Shown here: piece after piece, positions 32,219 through 43,100 of the stretch
Position numbering within the stretch: the stretch's first letter is position 1
How the letters are laid out: each line of letters begins with the position of its first letter
NCBI GenBank assembly: GCA_017631875.1
Contig: JAGBSL010000018.1
Span: 1 to 53,818, forward strand
Length of the DNA stretch: 53,818 bases
Source: Bacteroidales bacterium
GTDB lineage: Bacteria > Bacteroidota > Bacteroidia > Bacteroidales > UBA932
Direction of reading: 5' to 3'
Made by a program: the position numbers and the translations under genes
Notes under the pieces: generated by a model
Database searches by the model: none
Told to the model about the DNA's origin: nothing
The model's input: the letters and a program-made list of their open reading frames with translations, nothing else

Positions 32219-33334
32219 TTATTCCTTGAATGGATCCAATATGATCGTAGCCTTGCCGTTCTTGAAGGCGCCCTTGTCGTATGCGTTCCAGCCGAGCGCA
32301 GCATAGCTTGCCGGCTTCCATACTCCGTCTGTCTGAGGCTCCCAGTAGAAGACTCCGTGGCAGTCTTCGATCTTTTTGGTCTCGTCCAGGATGTACTGGA
32401 CAGCGTCCTTCGACATCTGAGGCTCCCATACCGGAAGACCTATCTCGCAGATCATCACAGGCTTGCCGAACGAAGAAGCCAGGGCTTTGATGTTCTCTAT
32501 ACATGCGTCCACATTCGGCTTCCATGCGCACCAACCGTTGTTCTCCCACCATGTAGGGTAGAGTGAAAGACCGATAATGTCATATTTTACCTTGCTGGTC
32601 TTCAGGAGGTTGAATAGCCACTTGCACTCATTTGCCTTGTGGCCTTCGCTTCTGTGGATGATGACTTTCGCCTCCGGATATACGCTCTTCACGGCATCAT
32701 AACCCTTGTTGGCAAGAATCGCGAAATTGGTCGCGTCGCTGCCGATCTTTCCTGTCGGATGCAGCATTCCGCTGTTGGTTTCGTTGCCCACCTGCACCCA
32801 CTCGACATCGACTCCGTTGTCCTTGAGCAGCTGCAGGGTCTCTGTTGTATGTTCTTCAAGCTTAGAAGCGAGTTCATAGACCGGAAGATCAGCCCATGCG
32901 GCCGGAGTCTTCTGATTTGACGGATCTGCCCATGTGTCGCTGTAGTGGAAATCGATCATGATCCTCATGCCGAGTTCCTGTGCGCGCTTGGCCTTTACAA
33001 GCACGTCCTCCTTGGCGCACCAGCCTCCTTCGGGATTTACCCATACGCGAAGACGTATCGAATTGAATCCCAGTTCCTTCATCAGAGCGGTGCATTCCAT
33101 CTCCTTGCCGTCTGATGTGTAGAATTTCTGGCCGTCCGCTTCCATCTGCGTCAGCCAGCTGATGTCGGCTCCTTTGGCATAGCCGCCTTTTTCCGCAGGT
33201 GGTGGAGTCTGCTGCTCCTCTTTGTCCGGTTTCTGAACGTCAGGCTGGTAACCTGTAGGTCCGTAAGGATTCTCTTCACAGGCAATCGACATGATTGCCG
33301 CGACTATTGTGATAAGTGTGCGATTAAAATTCAT
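32219..33334 (-). CDS. Arabinogalactan endo-beta-1,4-galactanase, GH53
   Basis: A 371-residue protein: signal or lipoprotein-type N terminus (MNFNRTLITIVAAIMSIAC), a Pro/Gln/Lys-rich linker, and a GH53 barrel from about residue 48. Motifs: KGADISWLTQMEADG, IRLRVWVNPEGGW, IDFHYSDTWADP, acid/base Glu in VQVGNETNSGML, nucleophile Glu in VMICEIGLPV. GH53 cuts beta-1,4-galactan, the backbone of type I arabinogalactan in pectin. It is the first gene of the minus-strand operon with the two S8 proteases; the -7 box lies at 33365-33372. Confidence 0.9.
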   Translation of the reverse strand: MNFNRTLITIVAAIMSIACEENPYGPTGYQPDVQKPDKEEQQTPPPAEKGGYAKGADISWLTQMEADGQKFYTSDGKEMECTALMKELGFNSIRLRVWVNPEGGWCAKEDVLVKAKRAQELGMRIMIDFHYSDTWADPSNQKTPAAWADLPVYELASKLEEHTTETLQLLKDNGVDVEWVQVGNETNSGMLHPTGKIGSDATNFAILANKGYDAVKSVYPEAKVIIHRSEGHKANECKWLFNLLKTSKVKYDIIGLSLYPTWWENNGWCAWKPNVDACIENIKALASSFGKPVMICEIGLPVWEPQMSKDAVQYILDETKKIEDCHGVFYWEPQTDGVWKPASYAALGWNAYDKGAFKNGKATIILDPFKE

Positions 33335-33364
33335 ATAAGTTCAAATAAGTATTTAAACAACTTA

Positions 33365-33372
33365 CAAAGATA
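33365..33372 (-). promoter_or_regulatory. -7 box (TATCTTTG) for the GH53-protease operon
   Basis: Minus-strand TAnnTTTG match, 30 nt before the GH53 ATG. Divergent from the regulator promoter at 33392-33399. Confidence 0.6.
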
Positions 33373-33391
33373 ATAGAAAATTGAAATTTAT

Positions 33392-33399
33392 TATATTTG
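33392..33399 (+). promoter_or_regulatory. -7 box (TATATTTG) for the regulator gene
   Basis: Plus-strand TAnnTTTG match, 25 nt before the ATG at 33425. Confidence 0.6.
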
Positions 33400-33424
33400 C
33401 AATCGTCCCAAATGGCATTAAACT

Positions 33425-35023
33425 ATGAGGAAGTCGCTCTATATATCGCTATTCGTTTTTTTTCTTGCTTCGTGCTCCGGTAATTATGAACATCCGATGG
33501 AGCATGAACTCCAGAGGGTGGATCATGCGCTGGAACACATGTCGGAGTATGTGGCGCTGAAGGAGAGCCGTATAAGCGTCATCGAAGAATCATTGGATTC
33601 ACCGGACATCACGCTCCATCAGAAATATGGCATATATGGCCGTCTGTATGAGGAATATGCTCCATATCAGTTCGACAAGGCTCTTTATATGCTTAACAGG
33701 CAGGAGGAGATAGCTGATTCCATTTCAGACAGGTCCTTGAAGACAACATCTCTGCTGAACAAGGCCTTCCTTCTGACTACGTCCGGTCTTTACCATGAGG
33801 CAGAACAGACCTTTGCGCAGCTGGATACGTTATCCTTCGATTATCAGCAGAAGATCATGTGGTATAATGCCAGACAGAAGTACCTCACTGACTATCAGGC
33901 ATATCTGAAGACATCTGGCATCGATCTTCCCGAGGCGTCGAAGATCACTACTTATCAGAACCTTCTGCTGGAGAATACTCCCGAAAGTTCATATCTGAAC
34001 CGCCACATCTCCATCCTGCACCTGATATGGGCAAGCAGATGGGAGGAGGCCTATGAAGAAAACACGCGCCTTATCGAGACGCTGAACAAGTCCTCGCGTG
34101 ATTATGCGGTCCAGGCTTATTGGCAGGGATTCATCTGCGAGAATCTCGAGAGGAAGGAGGAGAATATCCGTTGGTGGGTCAATTCGGCCATATGTGACAT
34201 CGAGGGAGCGATAAAGGATAATGCGTCATTATGCTCGATTGCCATAAAGCTCACTGATCCGCGAGACACGGAGCGTGCATTCAAGTATATAAGGCTTTCC
34301 CTTGAGGATGCGATCTTCTATAATGCAAAGCTCCGCATGGTGCAGATCGCTTCCACTATGCCATGGATCGAGAAGGCATATATAGATGCGAATGAGAGAC
34401 AGTCAAGGATAATCCGCAAATATTTGATGGTCACTGTTATAGCCGCTCTTCTGCTTCTGGCTTTCGCCATTGTCGCCGTCCAGCTCCACATGAAGGGAAA
34501 GAAGACGGCAAGGACGATAGAGAAGAAGAATATCCTTCTTGCCGAGTCCAACAAGTCCATCGCAATGACCGAGGATGTGCTAAGGCAGACCAATCTTGCC
34601 CTTGTCGAGGCCAATGCTGCCAAGGAGGAGTACCTGGGACTCTTCCTGTCGATGTGTTCAGGCTATCTGGATAAGCTTAAGAAGACAATTTCCCGTGAGC
34701 AGTACGAGTCCGAACTCAGGAACTTCTACAAGACATTCGATACCTCGTTTCTGTCCCTGTATCCGACTTTCGTGAGCGACTTCAATGCTCTTCTCAAGGA
34801 GGATAGCCGCGTGGTCCTCAAGGAAGGCGAACTGCTCAATACGGAGCTCAGGATCTTCGCTCTGATCAAGCTCGGAATAACCCAGTCTTCGCACATTGCG
34901 TCGCTTCTGAGGTACTCCGTGAACACCATCTACAACTACAGGGCTCAGGTCAAGAATGCGGCCCTTTCCGACAGGGAAAACTTCGAAGATATGGTCAGAA
35001 AAATAGGTTCTAAGCATGAGTGA
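33425..35023 (+). CDS. TPR / transmembrane / HTH regulator (DUF6377-like)
   Basis: A 532-residue protein. A signal or lipoprotein-type N terminus (MRKSLYISLFVFFLASC) precedes an all-helical, TPR-like periplasmic region to about residue 330. One membrane helix follows (YLMVTVIAALLLLAFAIVAV), then a coiled coil and a C-terminal domain ending in a LuxR-like HTH (ELRIFALIKLGITQSSHIAS, then VNTIYNYRAQVKNAAL). This is the architecture of DUF6377-type Bacteroidota proteins, thought to regulate neighbouring SusCD loci by sensing in the periplasm and acting on DNA from the membrane. It lies directly upstream of susC. Confidence 0.8.
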   Translation: MRKSLYISLFVFFLASCSGNYEHPMEHELQRVDHALEHMSEYVALKESRISVIEESLDSPDITLHQKYGIYGRLYEEYAPYQFDKALYMLNRQEEIADSISDRSLKTTSLLNKAFLLTTSGLYHEAEQTFAQLDTLSFDYQQKIMWYNARQKYLTDYQAYLKTSGIDLPEASKITTYQNLLLENTPESSYLNRHISILHLIWASRWEEAYEENTRLIETLNKSSRDYAVQAYWQGFICENLERKEENIRWWVNSAICDIEGAIKDNASLCSIAIKLTDPRDTERAFKYIRLSLEDAIFYNAKLRMVQIASTMPWIEKAYIDANERQSRIIRKYLMVTVIAALLLLAFAIVAVQLHMKGKKTARTIEKKNILLAESNKSIAMTEDVLRQTNLALVEANAAKEEYLGLFLSMCSGYLDKLKKTISREQYESELRNFYKTFDTSFLSLYPTFVSDFNALLKEDSRVVLKEGELLNTELRIFALIKLGITQSSHIASLLRYSVNTIYNYRAQVKNAALSDRENFEDMVRKIGSKHE

Positions 35024-35081
35024 TTTCCACTTAAACTGGTAATTGAGTTATTTTATAAATAATTGAAAATCAGCTTAAAGT

Positions 35082-35117
35082 AGTGGGTGACATAGTTAAT
35101 GTCATCCACTTTTTTTC
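35082..35117 (+). terminator. Terminator after the regulator gene
   Basis: GTGGGTGACAT (35083-35093), loop AGTTA, ATGTCATCCAC (35099-35109) and a T run. Two more TCCACTTT motifs follow at about 35147 and 35202 in the spacer before susC. Confidence 0.8.
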
Positions 35118-35243
35118 GTCTTTGACCAAAGTGAATTTTTTACCGGTCCACTTTTTTTGCTCAAAAATAGAATGTAATGCATTGTTTATCAATGATTTCT
35201 ATATCCACTTTCCACTAAATCGCCTCAAGGTGTTTCGGAGGGT

Positions 35244-35274
35244 TTTGAATTGGCTTTTTGTTTTGTTAAATTTG
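35244..35274 (+). promoter_or_regulatory. susC promoter (TTTG, 19 bp, TAAATTTG)
   Basis: TTTG at 35244-35247, a 19-bp spacer and TAAATTTG at 35267-35274, about 53 nt before the susC ATG. Both Bacteroidota promoter elements are present at ideal spacing. Confidence 0.8.
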
Positions 35275-35327
35275 AGGTACGAACGTTTTGCTTCGTAAAC
35301 ACATTACTAACACATAATCACTAACCC

Positions 35328-38300
35328 ATGAAACACCTAACTTACAGAATCGCCCTTATCTTCGCGATAATGGCTCTGAGCTGCGCCAGCGCGTTCGCTC
35401 AGCAAGTGAAAGGTACAGTCAAGGATTCAGCAGGTGAGCCTGTAATAGGCGCTGCAGTCGTTGTCGAGGGTACTACTCTCGGTGTGACAGTGGATCTTGA
35501 CGGTAATTTCGTGTTTGACAAGGCAGTCCCTGCGGACGCTGTCCTCGTTGTGACTTCAATCGGTTACAAGACAGCCAAAGCACCGGCAGCTCCGTTTGTG
35601 GAGTTTGTCCTTGAAGAGGACGCGGAAATGCTTGACGAAGTGGTGATGATCGGATACGGTACTCAGAAGAAGGCCGTGGTATCAGCAGCCATTTCTACAG
35701 TCGGATCTGAAATGCTCGACAAGGTCGGCGCAGTCAGAATCGACGACGCACTCAAGGGTATGACCCCTGGTGTGAACGTAACATCTAACTCCGGTCACCC
35801 TGGTGCAGGATCCCAGATCCGTATCCGTGGTATCGGTACCATTAACGATTCCAATCCTCTTTATGTGGTGGATGGTATGGCAGTCGACGGAGGTATCGAT
35901 TATCTCGCACCGAGCGACATCGAGCGTATCGACATCCTCAAGGACGCGGCTTCTTGTGCAGTCTTCGGTACACGTGGTGCAAACGGTGTAATCCTCGTGA
36001 CAACAAAGAAGGGTTCCAAGGATCAGGTTACTGTAACTTACGACTTCCAGTATGGAATGTCGAATCCTTGGCGCAAGCGTGAAGTCCTCAATGCGACAGA
36101 GTATGCCGTAATGATGAACGAGGCTGCAATCAACGATGGAAATACTCCTAAGTATGCAGATCCTTATTCATTTGGCTTAGGTACAGACTGGCAGGATGAG
36201 CTCTTCTACAGGAATGCTCCTCAGCAGACCCACCAGCTCACCATCAGCGGAAACAGCGGAAAGAACCAGTATTTCGTTTCAGCCGGATACTATTCTCAGG
36301 AAGGTATCGTCGGAGGTGATTTCGACAGAGCTAACTACGAGCGCTTCTCAGTACGCGTGAACGACCAGTACAGCATCTTTGATGCAACTCAGGATCGTAC
36401 ATGGCTCAACAAGATGAGCCTCAACGTGAATGCATCTTATTCACGTACATTTACAACAGGTATCACAACCAACTCTGAGTTCGGTTCTCCACTCGGTTCA
36501 GCTGCAGCTCTTTCTCCACTCCTCAGCGTATACGTTGACCCTGCAGACGAGCAGTCAGTGATCGACCAGTATTATTATAATGATGCTGCACATGCTGTAG
36601 ATGAGACAACAGGTGAGCTCCTCAACCCTAACTGGAGCGACTTCAACCTCATCCGTGACCCAAGAAACGGACGCCTCTTCACAGTACCGGGAACTGAATT
36701 CCAGGAAATGGTCAACCCTCTCGCTGACCTTTCTCTCCCAGGAACAAAGAACAACTATGACCGCCTCGTCGGTGGTGCAGAGCTCGAGTTCCAGCTTTAT
36801 GAAGGTCTCGTTCTCCGCTCTTCTGTAAGCGTTGACTTCTCTGTCGGCGGTTCAGACGGATGGACACCTAACTATTATCTTTCATCGACACGCCACCAGG
36901 GCTACTCATCAGTATGGGGTTCTATGAACCGCGGTCTTGTATGGCAGGTTGACAACACCTTGACTTACAACAAGTCATTCGCAGACAAGCACAACCTCAC
37001 AGTAATGCTCGGCCAGTCGGCATCTGCAACTCAGGGCCGCAACATCAATGCATCGAGAATGTATCTGATGGAGGAGGATCCTACCAAGGCAAACATGGGA
37101 TTCGCTACAAGCCAGCGTGAGGACAATGATGGTGGCGGAAGCCTCTATGTTGACTATCGTCTCGCATCTGTATTCGCGCGTGCTTCATATGACTATGACA
37201 ACCGCTATATGATCCAGGCGACTGTACGTCGTGATGGTTCTTCACGTTTCGGACCAGGTCGTCGTTTCGCAATCTTCCCTTCAGCTTCGGCAGCCTGGAA
37301 CATCAAGAATGAGGCATTCCTCAAGGATTCGGCTCCATGGCTTTCGAACCTCAAGCTCCGTGCTTCATGGGGTATCAACGGTAACGACCGTCTCGGTAAC
37401 TTCATGTACGCAGCCCAGACTGCAGCCGGCAATAACTACGTATTCGGCAGCGGCGCTCTCGGAAACGAGGCTATCGTAAATGGTGTGAAGACTACTGTCA
37501 CTCCAAACGACCTCCTCGAGTGGGAGAGAAGTAACCAGACTGACGTGGGACTCGATTTCGGCTTCTTCGGAAACTCTCTCCAGTTCACAGCAGACTACTT
37601 CTATAAGAGAACAGACGGTATGCTCATCGAGATGCCTGTTCCTACATACCTCGGTGAGTCTAAGCCTTGGGGTAACGTAGGTTCTATGTCTAACAGCGGT
37701 GTCGAGCTTGATCTCAACTACCGCTACTCGATCGGTGACTTCAACTTCTCTGTTGGTGCTAACGCAGCATACATCAAGACCCTCCTCATCAATGCAGGTA
37801 ACGAGTCAGGTATCCTCGACAGAGGTTCCGTTCACCAGATGGGTACGATCATCCGCGGTGAGAACGGTCAGCCGTTCCCTTACTTCTACGGTTACCAGAC
37901 TGACGGAGTATTCCAGAACTGGGACGAGGTATATGCATATACTAACGCTGAGGGTGGTCTCATCCAGCCAGATGCACAGCCTGGAGACTTCCGTTACAAG
38001 GATCTCGACGGCAACGGCAGCATCACAGCTGAAGGTGACCGTGCAAACCTCGGTAAGTGCGTTCCTTCATGGACTTACGGTATCAACGCATCTATCGACT
38101 GGAAGGGAATCGACTTCTCGATGGTATGGCAGGGTGTAGCAGGTAACAAGATCTTCGACGCAACACGCCGTACAGACATCCCTACAATGAACCAGCCTAA
38201 GTATGTCCTCAACCGCTGGACAGGTGAAGGCTCGACAAACGAGTATCCTCGTTTCACAGTGACTGACCCTAACCAGAACTGGTCTAAGGCTTCTGACTTC

Positions 38301-38534
38301 TTCATCAAGGACGCAAGCTACTTCCGTCTCAAGAATGTGACCCTCGGTTACACTCTTCCTGCAAAGTGGACAAACAAGGTATTCGTAAAGAAGCTTCGCG
38401 TTTACGTTGCATGCGAGAATGCCCTCACATTCACAAAGTATGACGGATTCGATCCTGAAATCGCTGACTATGTCGACAGAGGTATCTATCCTCAGTCACG
38501 CACAGTTCAGTTCGGTGCAAGCATTACATTCTAA
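35328..38534 (+). CDS. susC: SusC/RagA-type TonB-dependent outer-membrane transporter
   Basis: A 1068-residue protein: signal peptide (ALSCASAFAQ), an N-terminal carboxypeptidase-regulatory-like domain (VKGTVKDSAGEPVIGAAVVV), the SusC signature (MLDEVVMIGYGTQKKAVVSA), a plug domain (RIRGIGTINDSNPLYVVDGM) and a beta-barrel ending RTVQFGASITF. It imports oligosaccharides in a complex with SusD. No FecR/anti-sigma N-terminal extension is present, so regulation is more likely through the TPR/HTH protein upstream. It is the first gene of the susCD operon. Confidence 0.97.
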   Translation: MKHLTYRIALIFAIMALSCASAFAQQVKGTVKDSAGEPVIGAAVVVEGTTLGVTVDLDGNFVFDKAVPADAVLVVTSIGYKTAKAPAAPFVEFVLEEDAEMLDEVVMIGYGTQKKAVVSAAISTVGSEMLDKVGAVRIDDALKGMTPGVNVTSNSGHPGAGSQIRIRGIGTINDSNPLYVVDGMAVDGGIDYLAPSDIERIDILKDAASCAVFGTRGANGVILVTTKKGSKDQVTVTYDFQYGMSNPWRKREVLNATEYAVMMNEAAINDGNTPKYADPYSFGLGTDWQDELFYRNAPQQTHQLTISGNSGKNQYFVSAGYYSQEGIVGGDFDRANYERFSVRVNDQYSIFDATQDRTWLNKMSLNVNASYSRTFTTGITTNSEFGSPLGSAAALSPLLSVYVDPADEQSVIDQYYYNDAAHAVDETTGELLNPNWSDFNLIRDPRNGRLFTVPGTEFQEMVNPLADLSLPGTKNNYDRLVGGAELEFQLYEGLVLRSSVSVDFSVGGSDGWTPNYYLSSTRHQGYSSVWGSMNRGLVWQVDNTLTYNKSFADKHNLTVMLGQSASATQGRNINASRMYLMEEDPTKANMGFATSQREDNDGGGSLYVDYRLASVFARASYDYDNRYMIQATVRRDGSSRFGPGRRFAIFPSASAAWNIKNEAFLKDSAPWLSNLKLRASWGINGNDRLGNFMYAAQTAAGNNYVFGSGALGNEAIVNGVKTTVTPNDLLEWERSNQTDVGLDFGFFGNSLQFTADYFYKRTDGMLIEMPVPTYLGESKPWGNVGSMSNSGVELDLNYRYSIGDFNFSVGANAAYIKTLLINAGNESGILDRGSVHQMGTIIRGENGQPFPYFYGYQTDGVFQNWDEVYAYTNAEGGLIQPDAQPGDFRYKDLDGNGSITAEGDRANLGKCVPSWTYGINASIDWKGIDFSMVWQGVAGNKIFDATRRTDIPTMNQPKYVLNRWTGEGSTNEYPRFTVTDPNQNWSKASDFFIKDASYFRLKNVTLGYTLPAKWTNKVFVKKLRVYVACENALTFTKYDGFDPEIADYVDRGIYPQSRTVQFGASITF

Positions 38535-38555
38535 TCACCAATAAAGAGATTTAAG

Positions 38556-40091
38556 ATGAAAAAGATATATTACATTTTAGCAGCTGGACTGCTTTCTGTG
38601 ACTCTCAACTCTTGCGGTGAGGACTGGCTTAATGTACAATCTCACGACAAGATCTACATTGACGAGTACTATAACTCAGAACCACGTATCAAGGAGGCTC
38701 TCGTAGCTGCTTATGACCCTATGCAGTGGTTCGACTGGGGAATGGGCATGTACAATCCTGTCCCTATGATCTATGAGGTGATGGCAGATGATATTTATCC
38801 TGGAGGATCAGGTGTGTCAGACAACCGTCACTACCACCTTATGTTTGACTATTCAGTCGATTCTCAGAATACTCCTGCCTCTGTATGGACTATCTGCTAC
38901 TCGGGTGTGAACCGTGCAAACTGTGTCCATAAGTATATGCCTAATGTACAGGGTATCACTGACGACAACAAGGCTCTGTATCTTGCAGAGGCAACAGTTC
39001 TCCGCAACTGGTATTACACTCAGATGTGGAAGATCTGGGGTAACATCCCATATTATGAGACAAACCTTGACTTCCCTTACGAGTGCGCTCAGTCAAAGGC
39101 TGAAGAGGTTTATGCTGCAATGGAGGCTTCTCTTGCTGAGGTGATCGACTCTAAGGTTCTTCCTATGAAGAGGACTGCAGAGCAGGGACGCGTTACTCAG
39201 GCTACCGCAATGATGCTTTATGCTGAGATCGTGATGTATCAGAACGACCAGGCGAAGATGCAGAAGGCCCTCGACTATATGGAGGAGATCATTACAAGTG
39301 GTGAGTATGCTCTCGTGTCATCAGCAGACCTCGCTAATATGTGGGAGCCTGCAGGTGAGTGGAGTTCGGAGACAATCTTCGACATCAACTACTTCAGCCA
39401 GGGTGCATACCGCTCATGGGGTGCTCCTCTTAACGCCGGCGGTACAGTTCTTCCTACCCTCATGGGTCTGAACAGTATGTCAGGCAGCGCCAAGTATGGA
39501 AACGAGGGTTGGGGATTCTTCCCGCTTACTCCAATGGCTGCCAAGGCATTCGAGGAAGGCGACCTCAGAAAGGCTGTTACAGTTTATGAGACCGCTTCTG
39601 AGCCAGGTATGACATTCACTGCACGTTACCAGGAGACAGGATATCACCTTGCCAAGTATCTCCCTCGTCTTGACGGCAACGCAGGTCAGATCGCTGATGC
39701 GGTTCTTAACTATGGTACAAACATCCGTCTGTATCGCTATGCTGAGACCCTCCTCAACGCTGCCGAGCTCATCGCTGTTCACGGCTGCTCAGGAAAGGGT
39801 TCAGCTGATGCATACCTCAATGAGGTGCGTACACGTGCAGGTCTTGGTAATGTAGGTGCAGACCTTGATGCAATTCTTCACGAGCGTCACGTAGAGCTCA
39901 TGGGTGAAGGAAAGCGTTACTGGGATCTCGTTCGTCTGGGTCAGGCAGCAACAGTTCTTACTCCTGCTAATGACGAAGGCGGCTTCCGTACAAAGGCTTG
40001 GACTGAGAACAAGAAGTATCTGCCGTTCCCTCAGTCAGAGATGGACGCAACTGCAAGTACTCAGTACCCTCTTACTCAGAACAACTACTAA
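38556..40091 (+). CDS. susD: SusD/RagB-type surface glycan-binding lipoprotein
   Basis: A 511-residue lipoprotein (LLSVTLNSCGEDWLNV, Cys about residue 20). It has the SusD fold pattern: helical TPR-like units, LRNWYYTQMWKIWGNIPYYE near the start of the ligand-binding region, the RYAETLLNAAELIAVHG helix and a C-terminal RHVELMGEGKRYWDLVRLGQ motif followed by FPQSEMDA. It acts as the lid of the SusC transporter. It starts 21 bp after susC. Confidence 0.96.
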   Translation: MKKIYYILAAGLLSVTLNSCGEDWLNVQSHDKIYIDEYYNSEPRIKEALVAAYDPMQWFDWGMGMYNPVPMIYEVMADDIYPGGSGVSDNRHYHLMFDYSVDSQNTPASVWTICYSGVNRANCVHKYMPNVQGITDDNKALYLAEATVLRNWYYTQMWKIWGNIPYYETNLDFPYECAQSKAEEVYAAMEASLAEVIDSKVLPMKRTAEQGRVTQATAMMLYAEIVMYQNDQAKMQKALDYMEEIITSGEYALVSSADLANMWEPAGEWSSETIFDINYFSQGAYRSWGAPLNAGGTVLPTLMGLNSMSGSAKYGNEGWGFFPLTPMAAKAFEEGDLRKAVTVYETASEPGMTFTARYQETGYHLAKYLPRLDGNAGQIADAVLNYGTNIRLYRYAETLLNAAELIAVHGCSGKGSADAYLNEVRTRAGLGNVGADLDAILHERHVELMGEGKRYWDLVRLGQAATVLTPANDEGGFRTKAWTENKKYLPFPQSEMDATASTQYPLTQNNY

Positions 40092-40110
40092 TCGTTAATT
40101 TCGACAGATT

Positions 40111-43100
40111 ATGAAGATATTTAAATATATGGCGTTGGCTCTGGCGGCTGTCGTGACCATGGGCTGTGCAAAGGAAATCATGGAGATTGATCCAGGCAAG
40201 GTTCCTTCTGCTTCTGAGCTCAATGTCAAGATTGAGGTCGACCAGGCTACCAACTATGTGACATTCTCGATCGAGAATCAGGGAATGGTGCCTATGTGGC
40301 TTTTCGGCGAGGAACAGATCGACGGAAAGGCTAACAAGAAATATGCTTACACCGGAAACGGTCTCCAGCTTCGCCTTCGTGATGCAGGTACACACTCTGT
40401 TGAGGTAAAGGCTTACAATGCGCACGGAGTTTCTGTAGGTTCGAAGGTTGTCGAGTTCACTCTCGAGAACACTTACCGCGATCCTTTCGATCCGTCACCA
40501 TACTTCAAGGTGATCAAGGGTGAGTGGCAGTGGAACAATGAGGTTGCAGGTCACTTCGGCTGCGGTCCTTCTACTGATTCTCCATTCGAGTGGTGGAAGG
40601 CAGGTGCTAATGAGAAGGCCGACTGGAGCCTTTACAACGACCGTATGACCTTCACTGAGGACGGCAAGTACAGCTTCAACCCTGGTGAGGACGGTAAGGT
40701 ATACGTGAATACAGGCTTCACTGAGCTCGGAACATCTCCTGACGGTAACGACTTCATGGTTGACATCGCTGCGTATGAGACTACTTATACATTCGAGAAC
40801 AACTGGAATGACGCCGGTATCGAGGAAATCTGGCTCGTGCTTCCTGCAAAGACCAACCTTTCTTATATCCCTAACCAGACAGTTTACGATGAGCCTCGCT
40901 TCCTCGTGATGGATTCAAAGCCATCTGCAATGAGAAAAGAGCTCAAGCTCGCTGCTCAGAATGCTCCTAATGGCGAGGGCTTCATCTCATGGTACTACAA
41001 CTTCATTCCTGCAGTCAAGGTAGCTACTCCTGAGGAACTCCTCGCAGGTACTGACGGCAAGGGTAAGGTTTGGGTCATGGATTCATCGGCTAAGGGACAC
41101 CTCGGCTGCGGTCCTTCTGTCGAGAGCCCTGTAGAGTGGTGGTCAGCAAACGCTGATGAGAAGAAGGACTTCGGTCTTTACGATGATGAAATCACATTCT
41201 ATCCAGACGGAAAGTATGTATACAGCTCTGGTCCGGATGGCAAGATGTACATCAACTGGGGTGTGACTGCTATCGGTCCAAATCCTGGCGCTGAGCCTGA
41301 TATTGACATCGAGTGGCCTTTGACTGAGTCTACTTACACATTCGACGGTGAGACAATCACTCTTGCAGCCGAGACACCTATGGTATACGTGCCTTCAGAT
41401 GCAATGTGGGCAAACCCTGTATTCACTGTAACAGAACTCACTGAGACAACTCTCAAGGTGGTTGCAATGAACGAGGGATGCTACTGGCAGATGATCTTCC
41501 GTGCCCGTGACGCACAGGCGGCTCCAGAGCCAGAAAAGCCTGTTGTGGCTCCGTTCGATCCTGCAGCTGCAACCAACATGTGGAACAACGCTGCAATTAC
41601 AGTTACATACTGGTTCGCAAACTCTTCATGGGGTCAGATCGCGGATCCTGAGGCAACTCTCGGAAACAACGAATACACATTCGTGGTTCCTGAGGGAGTC
41701 GGCGGATTGGAGTGGCAGGGACAGGTAGTGTTCAGAAACACTGGCCTCGTTCTTTCACCGGACAAGACATACGACTTCAGAGCCATCATCAGCGCTACAA
41801 ACGACGGTACGGCTACAATCAAGCCTTGCTGGGAGCATCCTACTGAAAAGGACAGCAACAATAATCCGGCTGACGTGAACGAGCTCTTCTACGACAACGG
41901 CATCGCCGTGACAGCTTACGAGGATCTCGAGTACATCAAGGCGGCTCTTCCTGGCACAGACATTCCTGACCTCAAGCTCGTATTCGACTTCGGTAGATTC
42001 CCTGCCGGAACAACCGTTACAGTGAAGGGTATCGTGATCCGTGAGAGCCAGGTAACAGGTGGCGGCAGCACTCCGGACGTACCTGCGTTTGATCCTGAGG
42101 CGGCAAACAACATGTGGAACGATTCTGCGATCGAAGGATATGAGTACTATTATGCTCCGGACTGGGCTCAGATCGATGCTCCTGAAGTTGAGCAGGATGG
42201 AAGAACATACACTGTAACTCTTCCTCAGGCAACTACTCTCCAGTGGCAGGCACAGATGAAGATCTTCACAAATCTTTCTACATCTGCAGACAAGACTTAT
42301 GACTTCTACTGCGTGCTGAACTCTTCTAACGATCACCCTGGCACTACAATCAAGCTGACCAAGACCGGTGATGACAATTCGTTCTATTTCGCTGACAGAC
42401 ATGTTCTTACAGCATATGAGGACTATGTTTATCAGGTAGTGGGAATGGCTGGTATAGACATGGAGAAGATGACACTCGTTTTTGATTTCGGCGGTTGCGC
42501 AGCAGGCACTGAGATTACAATCAGCGACATCATCATCCGCGAGAGCCAGAGTGCTCCTGCACCGGAGCCAGAGCCAACTCCTGGTGAGTTCACTCCTGGC
42601 GAGCAGCTTGATCTTCTTGATGCAGCTGACGTATTGCCTGGTACATGGACTTGGGAGGCATCTACAGACGGCCACTTCGGCTGCGGTGATGCGATTGCAA
42701 ACCCATGCGGATGGTGGAACGGTACCGCTAACTGCAAGGAGGGTTGCTCGATGTATGACGACCTCATGACATTCGCTGCTGACGGAACATATACATATGA
42801 TCCTGTCGACGGAATGACATTCATGAATGCCGGCGTGACCAAGATGAACGACAAGAAGGTTGATAATCCTACAGTTCCTGGTGCAGCTGCACCTGAGGGA
42901 GACTTCAGAGTTTCAGTGGAGAAGCAGACTGCAACATGGGAACTTGATGAGTTCGGTGACTTCCCGGCAATCATCCTTCCTGCAGGTACAATCTTCTCAT
43001 ACATTCCTAACGATGCATTCCTTGAGGCACCTGAGCTTTACATCACAGGTGTCTGGGAGAATCAGCTTGAGATCTCTGCATACACTGCGACAGGTAACAA

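Noticed and set aside
41755..42675. 306-codon open frame on the minus strand
   Set aside because: Antisense to the surface glycan-binding protein; no domain motif seen, and codon use follows the sense gene.
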